This document shows, one piece after another, positions 32,309 through 43,740 of a DNA stretch of 64,000 nucleotides; position 1 is the stretch's first letter; each line of letters begins with the position of its first letter. The DNA is from Paraspadella gotoi (taxonomy: Eukaryota > Chaetognatha): the NCBI GenBank assembly GCA_051294375.1, contig CM119269.1, forward strand, positions 22,865,808 to 22,929,807, given 5' to 3'. A program made the translations under genes and the position numbers. The notes under the pieces were generated by a model, which was given only the letters and a program-made list of their open reading frames with translations, was not told where the DNA came from and did no database searches.

Positions 32309-33738
32309 ACTATGGTGGTTAGCATATGATTACAAAGCATTCTTGTGATAGAGAGCTTCTAAAGGCGAGTTAACTTTAAACTCTCATTCAAGTTATACTT
32401 TCACGGACGAAGCGTTCAAAAGCAGATATTATTCCTAGTGGCAATGATGGTTCATTAAGAAAGAGAGTTATTGAAAGTAATTGAGCTTAGAGAGCAAGGA
32501 TAATGAATGTATATTCATGTTACTTATCCATGTAGAAAAAGAAGACTTATATTAAGTTTCTATAACAAGTACTAAAAGCAATCGATTAAATTCTAATCAA
32601 TGCGATAACATCTAATATTACTTCATAAAAAAAAAAACTATACTGGTAATATAAAGAAGGAAACACTCTTATCTAAAGGATTCAAGTGATCAACAGTTTT
32701 CCTTGCCTTCACCTCATCAGTAGTGCTGGGCTATGAAATCACGAGCATTCTATTCCACATCAAATTCAGAAGTGTTCATGAAGAAAGTTAAATGGAGAGA
32801 TCAAATTCAGTCCCTCAATGTTCTGAAACCAAACACGAAGAGTACTAATTCAAGTCTATCAAATCAAAAACATCTGTTTATCAATCATTAAATTTAATAC
32901 TCTCGATCCACCCTCATGCTCCTCTATGTCCAAGATCAAGGGCCTCCATCCTCTCTCTTCTCTTCTTGTACCAGTATCCAATAATCTGTCTATTCCAATC
33001 CTCAATGTCTTCCTCTCGGTCATCTGCCATCTTTTCCACGCCTCACACTCTTTTATCATCTTTCAGCTTCTCATCTTAACCGACTCTGAAGTACATCTAT
33101 CTTCTGGCATTCGCGTAATTCTTTCTCCCCTCGCCCCTTCTCTCCTCTACGTTCTCGGAATGAAGGCGAAAAAAGGATACCCTGGGACCTCTCCTCACAC
33201 CTCTCTCTTTCTTGTCCCCTCTATGCGTTCATTAAAGGGAAAAAAAAGGGAAAAAAAAAAGTTACATCTCAGCAAAGAAGAAAGAAACAGAACCATATTT
33301 TCCTAATCTCGCATAAGTCCTTGCGATCTCTCTCATTCTCATCTCTCTTCTCTTCTCTCTCTCTCTATCTCTCTCATCTCTCTCCATCGTCACCGGTCCG
33401 TCGCCTATTGTTCCTTAGTTGCAGTAATCATAGTAAGGCTCGAGAGTTCCTTTTTATACTACGTCCATTATTACCCAACGAGGCTTTTTCATAGACTTTC
33501 AGAGACCCTGCTTTCCCTTTCAATCTTTTTTTCAACCATCCTCTTCCCTCCTCCTCTTTCTCCTTTTATACCTCTTTTTCCTCCTCTCTTCTTCTCTCAC
33601 TCCTTCCTAACCTCACCTCCGTCTGCCCTCTATCGCCAGTTTTATATTCCTGCATCTTTTATTTCATTTTTTTCTAATTCACAGACGGAGAAACGAAATC
33701 TTGCGGCGTTTTATTCTCTCTCTCTCTCATCTCGCTCT

Positions 33739-33769
<31 letters not shown>

Positions 33770-34960
33770 GTCTCTCTCTCTCTCTATCTCTCGTTCTCTC
33801 TCTCTCTCTCTTATCCCTCTTCTCTTTTTTTAAACAAAAGCCCTAACCTTAATCTCGCTTCACTCTCTCTGTTTCCTTCTCTTCTCTTTGCCATCCTACG
33901 CCTCCTTTCTTCCAATGTGTTGTTTTTTTTTCCTCTCAAGGAATTTGGCACTTCCTCTCTCTCTCTCTCTTCTGCTTCTCTCTCTCTCATCCTCTCCTCC
34001 CTCTCATCTCCTCTACTCTCTCTCCTCTCCGTCTCTCCTCTCATCTTCTCTCCATCTCTATCTTCTCCTTATTCCACACAAGCCCTTCCTATCTTTTTCA
34101 ACTTTCATTGGACTCCAACAGTCTCTGTCACACTAACTCTGCCCTCGCTTTTTCTTTTCTTTCTTTCTCCTTACCTCCCTTTTCTCCAGCCCCATTTTCT
34201 CCCTCGTCCCTCCCTTCTCTCCTCCCACCTCCTCTGGTGGCCTCTCCCTCTCTCGTTCGTGCCCCATCGTTCTGGTTTCTCTCGAGTCTCCCGAGTCGAG
34301 CCAAGCTCATCGAGGCTACTCAACTCTCTCGGTCACTAGATCTCGGGTTCGCGCCTCTCCTGTGGTGCTCTACTCATTCGCTTCTGCAGCATAGTTCAGT
34401 CATGCCTCGCATCAATGTTCTCATACTCGTTCTAGGTCTTTTCCTCTCATCAGTTCGTTTGATTGAACAGGGTGCTAGGACGTTTTATGGACGGAGACGT
34501 CGAGGCGCGGTGCGCGACGGTGATGCTGGAAGCAAAGATGATGTCTGCCTGGAAATATGGGGGTGATTTGGAGCTGGGGGTAAGGAGACACTTACAAGGC
34601 AGAGCTGGGCGGAAACCACACAGGAAGGGCCTGTCACCGCGTGGATGCCTAGTGAATTCAACGCATTATAGAAAGCCGCGAGTCAGGGGTGCTGGAGAAG
34701 AGAGAGGTGTGGATGAGTGGGGAGTGACCATTAAGAGCGAGATAGAGGACAGATACGCAGCGAGGCCAGATGACGACGATGATGTCTGGTGGAGAGTAAG
34801 AGAGGGCGATTATTATGCGGGAGAAAAGGGGATGGTGGTAAGGCAAGAAAGAGAACTGCAGGCCAGATTGGACCGACCACGGAATGCTGGAAGAGAGAGA
34901 TGCGATGGCGGGAGAAAAAGGGCGGTGATGTAAGAGATATAGGAGCGAGCAACTGTCGGG
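32309..34960 (+). repeat. Inverted unit Y, left arm
   Basis: Reverse complement of 36792-38945. Bases 34190-34960 and 36792-37562 appear identical (paired coordinates sum to 71752). Outside that block the arms are similar but indel-rich. Landmarks include GGCCTCCATC with AACATCTGTTTA and CATCAGTAGTGCTGGG. The 156-codon frame at 34463-34933 recurs unchanged on the minus strand at 36819-37289. I do not recognise it, and it lies in noise-prone sequence. Confidence 0.85.
33718..34075. repeat. CT-rich tract inside unit Y
   Basis: CT and CTCTT repeats. Ser/Leu frames up to 212 codons are repeat readings. Confidence 0.85.
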
Positions 34961-35107
34961 ACTTTTCTCCAGCATCACGTCGTCACCGGGCCTCGAGTCT
35001 CCGTCCATAAAACCGCTTTAGCTGACATCAATCATGAGAGAGAAAAACCAAAGAGGAGAATTAGAATGACGAACCTTGAAGGAGAGAAGGAGAGGGAGAG
35101 GGAGAGA
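34961..35107. other. Junction between Y and second X
   Basis: Contains TCTCCAGCATCACGTCGTC and CTCCGTCCATAAAAC, an inverted noisy copy of 34477-34533, then a purine-rich stretch leading into X copy 2. It looks like a third partial reading of Y that turns back on itself. Confidence 0.6.
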
Positions 35108-36791
35108 TCCTAAGGTCTCATCCCGATCATGTTGGTCATTTGGCGGGCCTGTGTTCGATTTGAGGTCCTGCGGGGTCAATCGTGGGTTCATCGAGGGTCA
35201 TCTTTGGAATCATTGACGGTGTCATCGGATCATGAGGTTCTCATCGGTGGCCATCGGGTCATTGACGGTCATCGGGTTTCATCGATTTGGTATTTTAAAC
35301 TCCTTTTCTCCCAGCGTGAATAAAAGCTGCCCTCTTAAAGACGTTCGACCACCTCTCCGGGCCACCATTTGATATCGGTCATGGTCGGTTCTTCGCGTTT
35401 AGTCAGTCGCGGTCGTTCGAGCTCTCCTCACCGGTACTACATCCACCGTACTAACACCCTAGCCGCAGAACCTCTCTCACCTCGCAGAGTATACGCACCA
35501 CTGCACGCGCAGCGACACCAAGCCCCGCTAGTGCTCTCCAGCAGACCATATCCACGCGCCCTACATCAGAACGGCTCCCTCTCGACTCTACACTGGACCA
35601 GCTGACGGATCACCATCGCACACCAGACACGAATCACTCCGCGCAAGTGAAGTAGACCGACTTCATTACCCCCTCGTAACATAGCGCAGAACGTCAAGCT
35701 AACGGATCAGTCCGTCACAAGTCCCGTGATGTTCACTGACGTACTCCCCGCATGACGTCCGGATAATCCTGCCTATTGACCCTCTTCAACCCTCCCAAAG
35801 TCCGGCCGCCCCGGCCCACAAGTCTCTTACAACCACTACGACGAGTGAACGAGCCCTGCTAATGAGACTAACTCGTCTGCTCCGTATAGTCCTCCGTCGC
35901 TCTGTCAAATGTGACTATACTGTCGAATTTCGACTAGAAATCTGTCTTACCTCTCCCACGTCCACCATTACCAAACTACCAGCAACCTCTCTCTCATCAT
36001 CTCACCAATGCTACACTCCTCCTCTCTCCTCTTCCTTCTACTCACCTACTCTCCCCTCATCTCCACTCCCGACTCTATCTCTCTCTGGCTCGCGTCTCTC
36101 CCTCTCTCTCTCCCTCTCGAGGCCCTTACGGTTGCCGGACACACCACACCCATATTTCTTTCACCGGATTTATTCCTCCCAACGAATTTTCGCCGACTCA
36201 GGCCAGGATGCTACAGACGCGTAGACCTCTTTTGGGTTTCCCACGTCCTCTTCTCCTCTCTTCTCTCTCCTCTCTCTCTCCTCTCTCTCTCCTCTCTCTC
36301 CGTCTCTTCTTGCCTCTTCTCTTCTCTCTTCCCCTCCTCTTTCTCTCTCTCTCTCGCATCTCTCAGTCTGATACCCAAAATTGAGACCCATTTCGCACCC
36401 ATAACTACTCTTGTTCCTTTCTCTTTTCTGTCGTCTGTGCTTTCGGCCAAAACTTCGTTCTTTTCTCCAGCCATCCTGAGCGGCGTCACTTCCAAGATCT
36501 TTATATTCTCTCCCGAGCCCAAGGTCATTCTTCTGCAGCCCCATTACCCTCTCAGCCATAGCAATTAGCGTCTCTTCATCTTTGTTTCCTTTTTCTTCCA
36601 TGCACCAGCTGTTCGTTTTTTCCTTTCACCCGACAGCATGTTTCTTCTTCCATCTCTTTTCTTTTCCCTATTTAACACTAGGCCTCTCCACTCTCATCCA
36701 CTCATAATCTCTGCTTGGTCTCTTTACCCACCATCCACCATCTCCTCCAGCATCGCCTTTTCTCAGCTTCACCTCTGTCACTTGGCCTTCT
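35108..36791 (+). repeat. Direct duplication unit X, copy 2
   Basis: The first 970 bases repeat 30473-31442 without visible change. The rest (36078-36791) is an insertion-rich version of 31443-32283: the part from AGTCTGA to TTGGCC is about 425 bases here against about 350 in copy 1. Confidence 0.85.
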
Positions 36792-38078
36792 CCCGACAGT
36801 TGCTCGCTCCTATATCTCTTACATCACCGCCCTTTTTCTCCCGCCATCGCATCTCTCTCTTCCAGCATTCCGTGGTCGGTCCAATCTGGCCTGCAGTTCT
36901 CTTTCTTGCCTTACCACCATCCCCTTTTCTCCCGCATAATAATCGCCCTCTCTTACTCTCCACCAGACATCATCGTCGTCATCTGGCCTCGCTGCGTATC
37001 TGTCCTCTATCTCGCTCTTAATGGTCACTCCCCACTCATCCACACCTCTCTCTTCTCCAGCACCCCTGACTCGCGGCTTTCTATAATGCGTTGAATTCAC
37101 TAGGCATCCACGCGGTGACAGGCCCTTCCTGTGTGGTTTCCGCCCAGCTCTGCCTTGTAAGTGTCTCCTTACCCCCAGCTCCAAATCACCCCCATATTTC
37201 CAGGCAGACATCATCTTTGCTTCCAGCATCACCGTCGCGCACCGCGCCTCGACGTCTCCGTCCATAAAACGTCCTAGCACCCTGTTCAATCAAACGAACT
37301 GATGAGAGGAAAAGACCTAGAACGAGTATGAGAACATTGATGCGAGGCATGACTGAACTATGCTGCAGAAGCGAATGAGTAGAGCACCACAGGAGAGGCG
37401 CGAACCCGAGATCTAGTGACCGAGAGAGTTGAGTAGCCTCGATGAGCTTGGCTCGACTCGGGAGACTCGAGAGAAACCAGAACGATGGGGCACGAACGAG
37501 AGAGGGAGAGGCCACCAGAGGAGGTGGGAGGAGAGAAGGGAGGGACGAGGGAGAAAATGGGGCTGGAGAAAAGGGAGGATTAAGGAAAAAAGAAAAAAAA
37601 GCGAGAGACAGAGGTTATGTGTGACGAGAGACTTGTTGGAGTCCAATTGAAAGTTGAAAAAGATAGGAAGGGCTTGTGTAAAGAGAAATAGAAGGAGAGA
37701 GAGAGAGAGAGATGAGATAGATCGAGAGGAGAGATCGGAGAGGAGAGGAGAGAGAGGAGAGTGAGGCGGAGGAGAGGATAGAGATGAGAGAGAGAAGAGA
37801 GAGAGAGGAGAGGAAGGTTGCAAACAAATTCCTTGAGAGGAAAAAAAGACAAACATTGGAAGAAAGAGAGCGGTAGGATGGCAAAGAGAGGAGAAGGAAA
37901 CAGAGAGGTGAAGCGAGAATTAAGGTTACGGGCTTTTGTTTTTAAACAGAAAGAGAGAGGGTAGTAAAGAGAGAGAGAGACGAGGAAAGACGAGAGAGAG
38001 ACGAGAGAGAGAGAGAGAGAGAGAGATGAGAGAAGACAGTAGCCGAGATTGAGAGAGAGAGAGAAATAAAACGCCGCA
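36792..38078 (-). repeat. Inverted unit Y, right arm, inner part
   Basis: Reverse complement of 33670-34960, exact over 36792-37562 and indel-rich beyond. It ends at a 25-N gap placed inside GCCGCA|AGATTTCG. That junction is continuous in the left arm near 33695, so the gap contains nothing. Confidence 0.85.
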
Positions 38079-38103
38079 NNNNNNNNNNNNNNNNNNNNNN
38101 NNN
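38079..38103. other. Assembly gap, 25 N
   Basis: Fixed-size gap. The left arm of Y shows that the flanks are contiguous. Confidence 1.
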
Positions 38104-38392
38104 AGATTTCGTTTTCTGCGTCTGTGATAGAAAAAAAAATGATAAAAGATGCAGGAAAATAAAACTGGGATGAGGAAGAGGAGGTTGAGGAAGAGGAGGA
38201 AAAGAAGGAGGAGGAAAAAGAGGATAAAAGGAGAAAGAGGAGGAGGAAGAGGAGGTGAAAAAAGAGTGAAGGAAAGCAGTCGAATAAAAAATATGGAAAT
38301 GCGTATAAAAGTCTCGCTTAGCTATTGATGATGGACTGGAAAATGTTGGGGAATGGAGAGAGTGAGAGATAGAGAGAGAGAAAGAGAGAGAT

Positions 38393-38449
<57 letters not shown>

Positions 38450-38945
38450 TAGAGAGATGAGAGATAGATGTATTCAGAGAGAAAGAGAGAGAAAGAGAAA
38501 GAGAGAGGGAAAGAGAGAGAGAGAGAAAGAGAGATAGACAGATTTATACAAAGAGAAAGAGAGAGAGATGGAGGCCCTGGAATTGATAGGGATAAGTGGA
38601 GGATAAAATTTATGAAGTAAACAGATGTTAGAATTAGTATCTCTTTTGGTTCAGAAATAGGATCTTTTTCTCCCTTTTCAAACATCAATTGATGTGGAAA
38701 TGCTGACCTTTCACCCCAGCACTACTGATGGGAAAAAAACGTTCAATTGTCCTTTGTGAGTTGTCCTTCTTTTTTCCAGGTTTTTTTTTATGGATTGATG
38801 TTTAGAATTTTGAGTTGTTTAGAATTATTAAATGAAGAAGAATATCTTAGTAAAATATTTAAAAATTATTGAATTGACTAGACTTATCGAATCTTGATGG
38901 TAAAGCTGTGTAATCATATTAAACCACCATAGCCTATTCATAGTC
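38104..38945 (-). repeat. Inverted unit Y, right arm, outer part
   Basis: Matches the reverse complement of 32309-33670 in patches (GATGGAGGCCCTGGA, AAACAGATGTT, CAGCACTACTGATGGG, AATATGATTACA) with large length differences. A (GA)n tract fills 38340-38565. Confidence 0.7.
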
Positions 38946-39360
38946 ACTTGGCAAGATATTGTAAAAGATAGATTTCTACAATAAATGAATTAGACGGAAT
39001 TAATTTCATTTTCATATTGAAGTAGATTATTTCCAGTGCCATTGCTTTTTGATCTGTTTTAATATATTTGAGATTTAAAATTTGAAAAAAATTCTCAAGA
39101 AAACCTAAGACAAAACATTTAAAATCTCAGATTTAAAGAAAAGAAAATTCTCAAATTTCTGAGGATTCAACACCTGAGGCTGAGATGCGCATCATGATTT
39201 AAGACGCACCTGTCTTTTGATGCCAAACGCTTTCCCTTCGTTTCGGTGTCTGGTTTTATTGCAAGAAGACCTCCATCTGATTTAGCACCTAACATCATTG
39301 TCATTCATCCGATGCTCTTTTCTCTTTCTTATAAATTTTTGGGGATCCTTACTTGATGGA
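38946..39360. other. AT-rich spacer
   Basis: Contains AAAATTCTCAAGAAAAC and AAAATTCTCAAATTTC repeats near 39090-39150. No gene is seen. Confidence 0.5.
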
Positions 39361-39590
39361 CTGACTGACCTCTCTTCTTTTTCTATACCTCACTCTTTCT
39401 CTCTCTCTTTCTATCTCTCTCTGTCGCTTTCTTTCTATCTCTTTATCATTCTCTCTCCTGTCACCCCTTTTTCTGTCTCCCTCTATCTCACACTCTCCCT
39501 CTCTCTCCCTCCCTCCCTCTTCCTTCCTTCCTTCCTCTCTCTCTCCCTCTCTCTCTCCCTCTCCTTCCCTTTCCTTTCCTCCCCAAGTCG
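39361..39590. repeat. CT-rich tract
   Basis: CTCT, CTTT and CCTT repeats. A Ser/Leu-rich frame of 110 codons is a repeat reading. Confidence 0.9.
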
Positions 39591-39649
39591 CGAGTCTTTT
39601 TTTTTCCTTCGGAGGCGAGAATCGTTTTGAAACTGGATTCCCACTGGCG

Positions 39650-40945
39650 CAGAGAGAAAAAAGAAAAGGGAGGAAAAAGGGAGGAAAGGGAGGAGGAATA
39701 GAAAGGAAAGAAAAAGGTAGTAAAGGAAAGGGAGAAAGAGGAAAGGAAAAAGAGAGAAAAAGGAGGAAAGAAAAGGAAGGAGGAGAAAAGGAAAAAGAGG
39801 AAAAAGGGAGGAAAGGAAATGGAGGAGGAGAAAAAGGAAAGGAAGAAAAAAGGGAGAAAGGAAAAGAAGGAAAAAGGTGAAAAAGAAAGGGAGGAAAGGA
39901 AAGGGAGGATGAGGAAAGGAAAGTTAGGAAAAAGGGAGGAAAGGAAAGAGAGAGGACTAAAAGGAAAGGAAGGAAAAGGGAGAAAAGGAAGAGGAGAGAA
40001 GGGAAAAGAAAAGAGAGGCGGGAGGATCCCGTTTTGAAACTAGGATTCCCACTGGCGCATGAGATGAAAAAAGACAAAGTGTGAAGAGAGAAAAAGGGGA
40101 AGGAAATGGCGGAAACAGGAATAGAAAGAAAAGAAAAAAAGATGTAAAGGAAAGGAGGAAGAGGGTGGAAGGAAGAAGGATAGAAAGGAGGAATAAAAGG
40201 AAATGAGGAGAAAGGAAAGAAAAAAAGAGAGGAAAAAGGGAGGAAAGGAAATGGAGGAGGAGAAAAAGGAAAGGAAAGGAATAAAAGGCAAGAAAAGGAA
40301 AAGAAGGAAAAATTGGAGAAGAAAGAGGAAAAGGGAGGAGAAAAAGGTAAGAGGAAAGGAAAGAAGTGAAGAGGAAAGGAGTAGGAAAGAAGGAGAAGGA
40401 CTAAAAGGAAAGAAGGACTAAAGGGAGGAAAGGAAAAGAAGAAAAGGAGAAAAGAAAGGGAGGAAGGGAAAGGCGGGAGGAAAGGTGAAAGAGGTAGGGG
40501 AAAAGGAGAATAAAAGAGGGGAAGGAAAGGAAACAGTTAGGCAGGAAGGAAAGGAAAGTGGACCAAGGAAAATAGAAGGGAGAGGAAAGGAAGAGGAGTA
40601 AAGGAAGGGAAGGAAAAGGAGAGAAAAGGAAGGGAAAGAACGGAGAAAAGAAAAGAGAGGTGTGGGAAAAATGGAGAAATGGACAGAGAGAAAAATGTAA
40701 GATCGAGGATTTAAGAGAATGCAGTAGAAGAAAGTCGAGCGACAAAGGAGGAAAAATGTTGAAAGCAAAGAGTGGGAAAATGTAAAGAAAGGAAGCTGAA
40801 AAGAAATGAGAGATGAGAGAGAGAGAGAGAAGAGCACAGAGGACAGAGAGATGAGAGAGAGGAGAGAAGAGAAGAGAGAGAGAAGTAGAGAGAGAGAGAG
40901 AAAGAGAGAGAGACGAGAGAGAGAGAGAGAGAGATCAGAGAGCGA
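39650..40945. repeat. Homopurine tract of about 1.3 kb
   Basis: GGAAA, GGAGGAAA and GAGA words run for about 1.3 kb with only isolated pyrimidines on the plus strand. A unique phrase, GTTTTGAAACTGGATTCCCA plus CTGGCGCA, occurs at 39623 and, with one extra base, at 40030, so part of the tract is a duplication of about 407 bp. Confidence 0.92.
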
Positions 40946-41040
40946 GAGGAGGCATTGCTCTTCGGGAAAGGCAAGCGGAACAAAAAAGCAGAAAAATGAA
41001 AACAGACGAAAAGCGCATTCGTGTAGGGAAACTAGAAGCT

Positions 41041-41079
41041 TTACAGCTTCTCTCTTCCTCTCTCTCTCTCTCTCTTCTG

Positions 41080-41110
<31 letters not shown>

Positions 41111-41135
41111 TCTCTCTCTCTCTCTTCTTCTCAAA
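41041..41135. repeat. CT-rich tract
   Basis: CT repeats between two CpG-bearing patches (40940-41000 and 41140-41205). Confidence 0.9.
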
Positions 41136-41210
41136 AAACCCGGAATCCGCCTCCGGCTTTCCGGCTCGCGCGGCATTTCGTTTTGCGAGACTCTGCATTA
41201 AGGCGGCGTC

Positions 41211-41860
41211 AAAATTGAACACTTTTTATAACTTTTAATTCTCTCCAAAAAAATTCCTTTTTTTCCTTTCTATTTACTAAATCGTTTTTTCAATGTAACT
41301 TTTTGAATTTTAGATTCATTGGGTTGTTGCACTTGAACAGTCTTTTAATTATTTTATTAATATATAACAAATACTAAAAATTTTTTTTTGAAATTAGTTT
41401 TTTAAGAGAACGCGATTCCTATAGAGCTTGAAAGTTAATGAAAGTTAGTACTTACAGTTTTTAAAAATTTTGACAAGGAAATTGGTTGTTTGTGTTTATT
41501 AAAAACACGAAAAAACGTCTAAAAATCATCTCATTCATCAATCATTGGCTGAATTTTATAGTTTTTTAAATTTTTATCAAATAAAACAAAAAAATTTTCT
41601 AAAAATTTCTGTATTTAATAACCCTTCATCTAACTTTTTAAAGCTTTCTATCAGAATGCCATTAAAAAAATTGAAAAATTCAAAAAAAATTTAACTTATA
41701 TTAGTAATAAAATAATCTTGATAAATTGGCTTCCGTGCGCTTATTTAATAGATAATTTTTTTAAAATTATTTTTATTTTCATCTTCTCTAACAGTCAACT
41801 TCTATCAATTATTTATTTTGAGAGAACTTTTCTAGTTTTTTTTCAAAAAGACACCCCTGT
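41211..41860. other. AT-rich spacer, no supported gene
   Basis: Strongly AT-rich with homopolymers. The 77-codon frame at 41718-41951 has no motif. Confidence 0.55.
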
Positions 41861-41879
41861 TTCCGCCCTACTCTGGCAT

Positions 41880-41965
41880 GTTTCGCACTCACGGTATGTG
41901 CGCGCACGAAGTCACGTGACGAAAACCGGATTTCCGGACATTCGTTGCTGACGTGACGTGCGACA
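41880..41965. promoter_or_regulatory. CpG-rich patch with E-box and ETS-like palindromes
   Basis: GTCACGTGAC at 41911-41920 is a perfect palindrome containing the E-box CACGTG. CCGGATTTCCGG at 41926-41937 resembles paired ETS sites. TGACGTGACGTGCG follows at 41951. These words are typical of basal promoters, but no transcript start or exon is identified. Confidence 0.3.
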
Positions 41966-41967
41966 TT

Positions 41968-42075
41968 GGAAGAGAGAGAGAACGAGAGAGGAGAGGAGAG
42001 GGAGAGAGAAGAGAGGACGGACGAGAGATGAGACAGGAGAGAGAGAGAGAGAGAGACGAGAGAGAGAAAAAGAGA
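41968..42075. repeat. GA-rich tract
   Basis: GA and GAGAG repeats. Confidence 0.92.
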
Positions 42076-42296
42076 TTTATTTTGATTGATTTATTCTGCT
42101 CTAATGGTTAATAAAACACATTTACAATCACAGAATCGTAAGAGAGCCGTACCATGGATATTATGTGCATACAAGTCATGTAAAAAATATAAAAACAATA
42201 ATTAAAAAAATTCATTAAATAAATAAACGAGCGACAAATGGTAAATTACAAAAAAGAAAAACTTCTATATACAGTATCTTTAAGCTTTCTATGATG
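42076..42296. other. AT-rich spacer
   Basis: No gene or clear repeat. Confidence 0.5.
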
Positions 42297-42660
42297 GAAG
42301 ATGAGAGAGAGATGATGAGAGAGGAGAGAAGATAGAGAGAGAGGAGATGATGAGAGAGNNNNNNNNNNNNNNNNNNNNNNNNNGAGAGAGAGAGACTATT
42401 TGAGCAAAAGGTAGGGGATAAAAATATTGTGATTAAAAAATAATCTCAAATTAGAATTTGATTGGATTTCGTTTGTTTGCGTCGCTGATCACCAGATTCT
42501 CAGGAAGTCGAGATAAGCAGATTAGAGAGGTTAGATAGAAAAGAAAATAGAGAGGAGGGGAGTTAGACAGGAGAGGAGTGAAAGAGGAGAGAGGTTAGAT
42601 AGGAGAGAGGTTAGATAGGATAGAAAAGAGAAGACAGGCGAGGGAAGATACTACATAATA
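42297..42660. repeat. GA tracts around a 25-N gap, then AGGTTAGATAGGA repeats
   Basis: GA-rich DNA is interrupted by N at 42359-42383. After about 80 unique bases, AGGTTAGATAG(G/A)A words recur four times in 42520-42630. Confidence 0.85.
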
Positions 42661-42865
42661 TTAATTTTGGATATCATTTAAAAAAATATAGATTTTTTTT
42701 ATCCCAAAAAACTTTTGCGGTTTAATTAATGACAACATTAAATAAATTAATGACATAATTCTCAATAATGTTAGTGATAAGATTCACAAACCGAAAAGGG
42801 AAAACTTACTCAAACATCGCAGTCACTCACAACAGACTCGATTTGTGAAGCGATCAGTGATTCAA

Positions 42866-42868
<3 letters not shown>

Positions 42869-42911
<43 letters not shown>
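42869..42911. repeat. (CT)n microsatellite
   Basis: About 21 CT dinucleotides. Confidence 0.97.
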
Positions 42912-42913
<2 letters not shown>

Positions 42914-43358
42914 CACTACCTTTTCTTGTGTTTTGCGGAAACAAAATTTAGAAATTAATATAAATTTTGATAATTTGATTTGATAATTTGATAATTCAAT
43001 GTTTTTTATTTAATAATTTTAAGAAATTTAAAATTTTATAATTTAGATAATTTTAATATTTTTAAAAATACCAAATTAAATGCTATAAACAATTTCAACT
43101 AAAGCACACTACTACTAAAAAGTATGTTTTGTCTTACCTTTTTTAAATATTGTTATGCAGCTTGTCAGCTTTCCCACTACGTTTATTATATTTTCCCTTT
43201 TTTTCCATCTAAATACTGTTACCCACTTTTTCCGTACTAAACAGTAAGAATGTAATAACTTCTCCTATCTCCTACCTTTCTATTTTCTATCTTCCTATAT
43301 CCTACCTTTCTATTTTCCTCTCCCATCTACTTTTCTATTCCTCACCTCTCTTTACGCC
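42912..43358. other. AT-rich spacer with CCTACCTTTCTATTTTC repeats
   Basis: Two or three copies of CCTACCTTTCTATTTTC lie in 43270-43330, just before a 25-N gap (43359-43383). Confidence 0.65.
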
Positions 43359-43383
43359 NNNNNNNNNNNNNNNNNNNNNNNNN
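43359..43383. other. Assembly gap, 25 N
   Basis: Fixed-size gap at the start of the palindrome cascade. Confidence 1.
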
Positions 43384-43740
43384 AAAAAGAGAGAGATAGA
43401 CCAAAATTCTGAGGAAAAATAAAGTATGAATAAGACAAAGAGAAAATGATAACCAAGTCAATAGATAGAAAGTTACAATAGATATCAAGAGAAATGGATA
43501 GAAAGAAGAGATACAAAGTTAGAAACCTTACAAGGACAGAAATGTCATTTAAAATACGTAAAATATTAAGAGGGAGAAAATTAAAGTAATGTTAATTGTT
43601 TGGGCACAACCCAGGTTGGACTCATCAGCTTAAATGACGACCATCAACAGAATTTATACATTAAAGGGTCACCAAGATTATGGAGAGAGGATAGTTGTCA
43701 AATCTCCACATTTTCAACGGAAGATATATATGAAATTGCC
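43384..43740 (+). repeat. Palindrome unit A, forward copy 1
   Basis: Reverse complement of 46205-46580. Shared landmarks are TTTGGGCACAACCCAGG, TTGGACTCATCAGC and GATAACCAAGTCAATAGATAG. Confidence 0.88.

Noticed and set aside
34463-34933. 156-codon frame repeated on the opposite strand at 36819-37289 as evidence of a conserved gene
   Set aside because: The repetition is an exact DNA-level inverted copy in noise-prone sequence, so it gives no independent evidence of coding.
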